A stretch of 19,084 bases of DNA, taken from Acetoanaerobium sp041831635. GTDB taxonomy: Bacteria; Bacillota; Clostridia; Peptostreptococcales; Filifactoraceae. Location: assembly GCA_041831635.1 (NCBI GenBank), contig JBHASY010000044.1, forward strand, positions 1-19,084, read 5' to 3'. The position numbers and the translations under genes are program-made. Under the pieces are notes generated by a model. It saw only the letters and a program-made list of their open reading frames with translations, did not search any database and was not told the DNA's origin. Of the stretch, positions 14,585 through 19,084 are shown in pieces; position 1 is the stretch's first letter; each line of letters opens with the position of its first letter.

Positions 14585-15911
14585 AATATAGTATCTCTCC
14601 TGTATATCCGTTAAAAATATACTCTTTTCCCTCTATAGTAATCTGCCATGAAGGAATGAATATATACTTATTATCCATAAAATATAGTAATTCTATATCG
14701 TCTATCTTGTCAAACAGTTCTATTCCGCTTTGCACATTAAATCTATTGCTCAGCACTGAAAACTGAGCATCTAACACCTTAAACGGCAGAAGGATTGACT
14801 GATTGCTCAATAAATCATAAGGTAAAATGTCTCTTCTTATACCGGTAAACGAATATACCGTATCGCCTACTACTATAACGCTTAATTTATACTTAGATAA
14901 ATTCGGTATCACTCTGAAATCGTCAACTACTTCAGTAAATACCACCTTATACCCATTTTTGCCTTTGACACTGACAGGTAGTGCCTCTTCATATCCTACA
15001 GATTTTAAATCTATGCCCAGCTTTGCCAGAAAATCCATCGCACCAAGCAATGCCTCTGAAATGTCCGTATCTTTTGACGGAAGACTTTCGTTAAGGTACT
15101 CTATATAGCCGTTCGTTTGAATTTTCAAAAGCTGTTGCCCATAGTTATAGGCATAAATATTCGAACCGTCATCTTCCACTATCCTGTTTACAAAATCATA
15201 CCTCTCGTTAAATATTCCTTTGGCTATGTCATCGCTTTTTTCTGCTGTCATACTGCTTATAGTATCATATGATTTATATGACAGACTTACATCGTTTGCA
15301 GGAACTAAAACCTCACTGCTTGAACCAAATAAATATCTAAGAGAATAATATTTTGTATAATAAGATTTTTCTAACTCATTTATCATATCTAAGCTGTTTT
15401 CATTCAAAGTAAGCATTCTATAGGTCTTTCTTGCATTTACTATATAGATAGCGTTTTCATCTACCAGCGGAATGAGTATTTGAGTTATATCTTCAAGGTC
15501 ATCTATCAAAGACTTTTCTAAAAAAAAACTCCTCGAAAGGAGTTTTCCATCTAATGAAACAAATCTAAGTTCTAAACTCTTGCTTTGTTTAGCTTTTTCG
15601 TATGCAGAAGCATCTACTTCGATTAAATCTTGTGCTTTTGATAAAGATAGCTTCAAAAGATTTTTAGACTGCTCGTAATACCTCTGTCTGCCACTTAATA
15701 TCTTAGTGTTATCATTTCCTCCGAACCTAACAACTACATGAATAGGTCTAAGTACGTTTTGAAGTCCTTCCTCTAAGCTAAGTTCATAGGAATACGGACT
15801 TTTTTCATAAAGATTAAAATTCTCTATAAAGTCGAACTTGATAAAAGCCAGCACTACCGATAATAAAAGTGAAAAAACAAGCAAAATATTCTTTAGCTTT
15901 TCTTTATTCAT
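14565..15911 (-). CDS. yycH: YycH, membrane-anchored accessory regulator of WalK
   Basis: The 448-residue product has one N-terminal membrane segment (about 9-24, ILLVFSLLLSVVLAFI) and a large extracellular part of YycH type with KSPYSYELSLEEGLQNVLRPIHVVVRFGG near its start. It ends FIPSWQITIEGKEYIFNGYTGE, a module also seen in YycI. With YycI it is expected to modulate WalK at the membrane. The frame is open to a GTG at 15932 that lacks a ribosome site and overlaps the upstream gene. The ATG at 15911 has TAGGA eight bases before it and is preferred; the ATG at 15917 is too close. An intrinsic-terminator-like hairpin lies inside the coding sequence (15520-15546), a notable oddity. It overlaps yycI by 20 bases. 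Confidence 0.9.
   Translation of the reverse strand: MNKEKLKNILLVFSLLLSVVLAFIKFDFIENFNLYEKSPYSYELSLEEGLQNVLRPIHVVVRFGGNDNTKILSGRQRYYEQSKNLLKLSLSKAQDLIEVDASAYEKAKQSKSLELRFVSLDGKLLSRSFFLEKSLIDDLEDITQILIPLVDENAIYIVNARKTYRMLTLNENSLDMINELEKSYYTKYYSLRYLFGSSSEVLVPANDVSLSYKSYDTISSMTAEKSDDIAKGIFNERYDFVNRIVEDDGSNIYAYNYGQQLLKIQTNGYIEYLNESLPSKDTDISEALLGAMDFLAKLGIDLKSVGYEEALPVSVKGKNGYKVVFTEVVDDFRVIPNLSKYKLSVIVVGDTVYSFTGIRRDILPYDLLSNQSILLPFKVLDAQFSVLSNRFNVQSGIELFDKIDDIELLYFMDNKYIFIPSWQITIEGKEYIFNGYTGEILYYGLGQG
15520..15546 (-). terminator. Intrinsic-terminator-like hairpin inside yycH, sense orientation
   Basis: Read on the minus strand, AAAACTCCT (15546-15538) and AGGAGTTTT (15533-15525) form a perfect 9-bp stem around a TTCG tetraloop (15537-15534). 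The second arm runs into a total of nine T residues (15528-15520). It encodes in frame the residues KLLSRSFFL of YycH. Translating ribosomes would normally suppress it; poor translation could allow early termination before yycI, walJ and htrA. Confidence 0.6.
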
Positions 15912-15921
15912 ATCCATCTTC

Positions 15922-16365
15922 CTACTGTCCACTTAATATAGACGGAGAATTTTTTACATCCAGTCTTCTTATTATCTCATTTATTTCTATAGTCTTTTTG
16001 ATATAGTTGATAAATCTTACTTCAGTAACTTCTCCCTTTTCATTTGAAAGGGTTACTACTATTTTGTTTTCACCGTCAAACAGTTGAACTTCCTTGCTGA
16101 AAACACCCAGTGCATCGACAACAAGTTCTGTTTCCTCTTGTAGTTGAGAAAATTCTTCGCCTTTTTTAGTATATAAATCTATCTTAACTTTATCATTTTT
16201 TTGACCTGTACCTGCTATTACTAATGTAGCGTTAGTGGTAGAAAAACTCTCAGTCTTCGGTGCTGTGAGTATTACCTGCTTAGTATTTGCAAAGGAGTTC
16301 ATACACGTAGAAACAAATATAGCCATAATAATCAATGCTATAATTGCAAAATTCATTTTTTTCAC
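15922..16365 (-). CDS. Small secreted protein with an Ig-like domain, unknown function, in the wal operon
   Basis: The 147-residue product has a signal peptide: MKKMNF, a hydrophobic core (about 6-20) and a likely cut after SFA26. The rest (about 30-122) is beta-rich: ILTAPKTESFSTTNATLVIAGTGQKNDKVKIDLYT and FSKEVQLFDGENKIVVTLSNEKGEVTEVRF. This repeats the 'thread through the turn' pattern of bacterial Ig-like domains. C21 (VSTC) is not a good lipobox. The start is GTG at 16365, nine bases after a perfect GGAGGT (16375-16380); the ATG at 16356 is too far. It lies between walK and yycH, a place empty in the Bacillus operon, behind its own WalR-box promoter. It could bind cell-wall material or the WalK sensor region, but that is inference. 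I do not recognise a named family. Confidence 0.8.
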   Translation of the reverse strand: MKKMNFAIIALIIMAIFVSTCMNSFANTKQVILTAPKTESFSTTNATLVIAGTGQKNDKVKIDLYTKKGEEFSQLQEETELVVDALGVFSKEVQLFDGENKIVVTLSNEKGEVTEVRFINYIKKTIEINEIIRRLDVKNSPSILSGQ

Positions 16366-16430
16366 GCTCTAAATACCTCCTTGTTCACCGGTCTTTTATA
16401 TCTTAACTCTTTCTTAATAATCGTAATTAG

Positions 16431-16472
16431 CTAAATAAAATACAATCATCTACACCTTTATGTTTTATTTAG
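16431..16472 (-). repeat. 10-bp perfect inverted repeat in the leader of the secreted Ig-like gene
   Basis: CTAAATAAAA (16431-16440) and TTTTATTTAG (16463-16472) are exact reverse complements around 22 bases. The stem is AT-only except at its base and has no following T-run, so it is a poor terminator. It lies in the roughly 130-base leader expected from the promoter at about 16500. The self-complementary TTAGCTAA (16427-16434) abuts it. Confidence 0.55.
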
Positions 16473-16501
16473 ACCCAACTGGTACATCTTAACATAGGTA
16501 C

Positions 16502-16534
16502 ATTATACACTGGGTATGTTACAAAATCATTACA
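16502..16534 (-). promoter_or_regulatory. WalR box plus -10 element: internal promoter of the lower wal operon
   Basis: On the minus strand TGTAATGATTTTGTAAC (16534-16518) fits the WalR consensus TGTWAH-N5-TGTWAH at every position. A TATAAT (16507-16502) lies ten bases downstream, so the box covers the place of the -35, where no good -35 hexamer is seen. That is the layout of an activated promoter. Transcription would start near 16495 and read the Ig-like gene, yycH, yycI, walJ and htrA. A 7-bp direct repeat GGTACAT (16481-16487 and 16497-16503, plus strand) overlaps the -10 and early transcript. Confidence 0.75.
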
Positions 16535-16551
16535 TCACAATTAAGTATAAA

Positions 16552-18360
16552 TTACACGATATCCACAGTGTTATCCACAGGCAAATACACAGTAAACACA
16601 CTGCCTTTTTCAAGTTCGCTATCTACCTTTATACTACCCTTATGTTGATTGATAATATTGCTTGCTATAGACAGCCCTAAGCCTGTTCCTCCCTGTGCTC
16701 TGGAGCGTCCCTTGTCAACCCTGTAAAATCTTTCAAATATTCTTTTCACATCTTCTTTAGGAATTCCTATTCCACTGTCTCTCACTTCAAACACTGCATT
16801 TTTATCCACAACTTTTGCAGTAATTCTTATGCTGCCATTTTCAGGAGTGTATTTTATAGCATTCGTGAGCAGATTTATGATTACTTGCTGGATTTTTCCA
16901 CCGTCTGCATAGATAGGAACTATACTGTCAGATATCTGCATATCCAGTTTATGGTTTTTATTTTTGAAATGGACATCCAGTTTTCTCACAGAATCAGTAA
17001 CTATCTCCCTCAAATCCAAGTGGTTCATCTCCCATACCACACTTTCATAATCCATATGTGAAAGCTGTAGCAAGTCCTTTACTAAAGATGACATCCTGTC
17101 TGCCTCGTTTTCTATTACCTCTACGAAGTTCTTAGACAGTTTTTTATCCTCGAGCGCTCCGCACAGTAAGGTTTCAGAATAGCTTTTTATAGTAGTTATC
17201 GGAGTTTTAAGTTCATGGGATACATTTGCCACGAATTCTCTTCGCATATCCTCTAATCTTTGACTTTCTGTAATATCCTGAAAAACTACTATCGCCCCTG
17301 ATATTCTTCCCGATTCATCTCTAAAAAGTGCCGGAGATGCCTTTAATATCCTCTTTTTGTCATTTTCAAATATTATATTTTCATTTCCGTTTGATATGCT
17401 TTTTTGAAGTATGGCACCATATTCTAATTCTTTTGAATACTCATCTATTATAAGGTCATAACTTTTACCCACAATCTCTTGTTCCCTCAAATTTAACATA
17501 GACAAAAAACTGGGATTATAGTGGATAATCTGTCCTTTTCCATCTATAGCAACAAGCCCGTCTTCCATATGTTTTATGATAGCATTTAGCTTGCTTTTTT
17601 CAGAAGATATCTCAAGCATAGTCGTATCAAGTTTTTCAGTAAGATAGTTAAACATACTTCCCAGTTGTCCTATCTCGTCATCTGACCTTACTGTAACCCT
17701 TTGTCTGAAATCCCCCTTAGCCATTTTGAGTGCTTTCATAGTAAGCTGGTTTATAGGTACAGTAATAGAGCCTGCCATCAAATACCCCAATACTATAGTG
17801 ATAAGTAAAGCAATAGCAGTCGCTCTAAGCAAAATCACCGTAGAATTTGACAGTATCTTATAAACGCTGTCCAGACTTGCTCTCGTGTAAATGATGTAAT
17901 CCAGACTGTCCGAGCCTTCATCTTTGTACGAAAAAGCCATATGTTTTATCCTGTATGACCCGGAACTTTCACTTTGGGTATCTTTTTCCGTCACTTTGTT
18001 ACTTAAACTTGCAAGTATTACCGATTTTTCAAGCATATCCATAGCATTTTCATCTACGAAATCAGGATTTGTAGATGCTATTATATCGTAACTCTTCCCA
18101 TCTATTATAGATATCTCATAGCCTAAAGATATCGTACTTCTTATCAGATTTTCTTGGATAGTTTCCTTGTTTTCTATGAGGTCTACATCCTTTATCATAG
18201 TTCTGACTACGTTATTTGCTGTATATGTAAGGTTGTCCTTTACTATGCTCAGATGATATTTTTCAAGCTGGTCTGTTATAAACACTCCTACTATGAGCAT
18301 AGCAATAAAAATCAGCATAAAATAAAGTATTATCAGCTTGTAGCGTATACTTTTTAACAC
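16552..18360 (-). CDS. walK: WalK (YycG) cell-wall sensor histidine kinase
   Basis: The 602-residue kinase has TM1 (about 9-29), an extracellular sensor domain (about 31-170), TM2 (about 174-197), a HAMP linker (to about 250), a PAS domain (about 255-365) and the kinase core. The phosphoacceptor is H382 in NVSHELKTPITTIKSY. The ATP lid and boxes are INLLTNAIKYTPE (N500), DSGIGIP (528-534) and FERFYRVDKGRSRAQGGTGLGLSI. This full layout is that of WalK, which controls cell-wall hydrolase genes through WalR. The start is GTG at 18360, eight bases after GGGGAG (18369-18374); this ribosome site overlaps the walR stop, and the gap is five bases. Downstream are its accessory regulators yycH and yycI. 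Confidence 0.96.
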   Translation of the reverse strand: MLKSIRYKLIILYFMLIFIAMLIVGVFITDQLEKYHLSIVKDNLTYTANNVVRTMIKDVDLIENKETIQENLIRSTISLGYEISIIDGKSYDIIASTNPDFVDENAMDMLEKSVILASLSNKVTEKDTQSESSGSYRIKHMAFSYKDEGSDSLDYIIYTRASLDSVYKILSNSTVILLRATAIALLITIVLGYLMAGSITVPINQLTMKALKMAKGDFRQRVTVRSDDEIGQLGSMFNYLTEKLDTTMLEISSEKSKLNAIIKHMEDGLVAIDGKGQIIHYNPSFLSMLNLREQEIVGKSYDLIIDEYSKELEYGAILQKSISNGNENIIFENDKKRILKASPALFRDESGRISGAIVVFQDITESQRLEDMRREFVANVSHELKTPITTIKSYSETLLCGALEDKKLSKNFVEVIENEADRMSSLVKDLLQLSHMDYESVVWEMNHLDLREIVTDSVRKLDVHFKNKNHKLDMQISDSIVPIYADGGKIQQVIINLLTNAIKYTPENGSIRITAKVVDKNAVFEVRDSGIGIPKEDVKRIFERFYRVDKGRSRAQGGTGLGLSIASNIINQHKGSIKVDSELEKGSVFTVYLPVDNTVDIV

Positions 18361-18365
18361 TACAT

Positions 18366-19061
18366 CTACTCCCCTTTAAAATAATATCCTACACCACGCT
18401 TGGTCATAATATAGGTAGGGTTTGAAGAATCATCCTCTACTTTTTCTCTTAATCTTCTAACTGTAACATCGACAGTTCGGATATCTCCGTAATATTCATA
18501 GCCCCATACCCTTTCAAGAAGCTGCTCTCTGGAGAAAACTTGGTCTTTTTGTTTTGCCAAAAATTTTAAAAGTTCAAACTCTCTCACAGTCAAATCAATA
18601 CTTTCTAAGCCTTTTTTTACTTCGTACTTCATCAAATCTATGCTCAAATCCTTGTTTTTAATTATCTCTTTTTCCTGTTGGTCGGCATTTACATTCATCT
18701 CTTGCCTTCTCATATTAGCTTTTACCCTTGCTACCAGTTCTCTGATACTAAAAGGCTTAGTAATATAATCGTCAGCGCCCAGCTCCAGCCCTAAAATTTT
18801 ATCAACCTCTTCTTCCTTTGCAGTAACCATAATTATAGGCACCGAGGAGTGCTTTCTCACTCTCTTGCAAATCTCAAACCCGTCCATAGACGGCAACATA
18901 ATATCCAGTAAGATAAGGTCAAAATCTTCATTTAAAGCCTTATTAAGAGCCTCTGCCCCATCATAGGCAGTAAATATTTCATAGCCCTCTTTTTCTAAAT
19001 TAAACTTTATAATATCAGATATAGGTTTCTCATCTTCTGCTATAAGCACTCTATTTTTCAT
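18366..19061 (-). CDS. walR: WalR (YycF) OmpR-family response regulator
   Basis: The 231-residue product has a receiver domain (1-120) with the acidic pair E9-D10, the phosphoacceptor D53 in LILLDIMLP, T80 in MVTAKEEE and K102 in ITKPFS. A C-terminal OmpR winged helix follows (about 135-231, DLTVREFELLKFLAKQKDQVFSREQLLERVWG to RGVGYYFKGE). It is phosphorylated by WalK and binds TGTWAH direct repeats at cell-wall genes; one such box is present at 16518-16534. The ATG at 19061 has GGAGGG six bases upstream. It is the first gene of the wal operon as far as visible. Only 23 bases upstream lie within the window, so its promoter is outside or at the edge. Confidence 0.97.
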   Translation of the reverse strand: MKNRVLIAEDEKPISDIIKFNLEKEGYEIFTAYDGAEALNKALNEDFDLILLDIMLPSMDGFEICKRVRKHSSVPIIMVTAKEEEVDKILGLELGADDYITKPFSIRELVARVKANMRRQEMNVNADQQEKEIIKNKDLSIDLMKYEVKKGLESIDLTVREFELLKFLAKQKDQVFSREQLLERVWGYEYYGDIRTVDVTVRRLREKVEDDSSNPTYIMTKRGVGYYFKGE

Positions 19062-19084
19062 ACCTAGCCCTCCATAATATTTCA

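Noticed and set aside
16431..16472. Inverted repeat after walK as the walRK terminator
   Set aside because: The stem is nearly all A-T and is not followed by a T-run in the minus-strand direction. Read-through into the lower operon seems likely.
1..19084. CRISPR arrays, tRNA or rRNA genes, insertion sequences, toxin-antitoxin or phage-defence genes
   Set aside because: Looked for on both strands by eye; no repeat-spacer pattern, RNA gene or diagnostic protein motif was found.

Overview
This 19,084-base window comes from an AT-rich, low-GC Gram-positive chromosome (Bacillota). The anaerobic Clostridia/Tissierellia side is most likely, but no genus can be assigned. The signs are strong GGAGG-type ribosome sites, GTG and TTG starts, a lysine riboswitch over a meso-DAP dehydrogenase pathway, and a WalRK-YycHIJ-HtrA operon in the Bacillus-like order. 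No tRNA, rRNA, CRISPR array, transposase or integrase gene was seen.

Plus-strand block, 1-4680. The tail of a YdcZ-type membrane transporter is followed by a near-consensus promoter, a lysine riboswitch, two successive terminators, and dapA-dapB-ddh-lysA. These four enzymes convert aspartate semialdehyde and pyruvate to lysine through the one-step diaminopimelate dehydrogenase route. Aspartate kinase and aspartate-semialdehyde dehydrogenase are not in the window. A two-way terminator separates lysA from the next block.

Minus-strand block, 4698-6381. A ParA-like ATPase and a ParB-like protein overlap and look translationally coupled. ParB has an altered CTP-site motif (GHNR instead of GERR), which suggests a plasmid-type or orphan partition module rather than the main chromosomal pair. 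A dyad sits in the putative parA promoter.

Plus-strand block, 6605-11790. A UroD-superfamily protein carrying the zinc motif of corrinoid methyltransferases (H-x-C...C) is followed by a four-gene ABC importer: lipoprotein, long permease, ATPase, short permease. The gene order is that of E. coli YehZ(OsmF)-YehY-YehX-YehW, a glycine-betaine-type system. A hairpin terminator between the binding protein and the permease probably keeps the binding protein in excess.

Minus-strand block, 11897-19061. In transcription order: walR, walK, a small secreted Ig-like protein of unknown role, yycH, yycI, walJ (yycJ) and htrA. This is the essential cell-wall two-component system with its accessory regulators. 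The gap after walK holds a perfect match to the WalR box just upstream of a -10 box, so the lower half of the operon is probably under WalR feedback. A well-formed intrinsic terminator lies inside the yycH coding sequence in the sense direction and may attenuate yycH-yycI-walJ-htrA.

Most genes are ordinary. The less ordinary points are the WalR box, the intragenic terminator, the secreted Ig-like gene inside the wal operon, the atypical parAB pair and the methyltransferase beside the transporter. I see no complete unknown multi-gene system.
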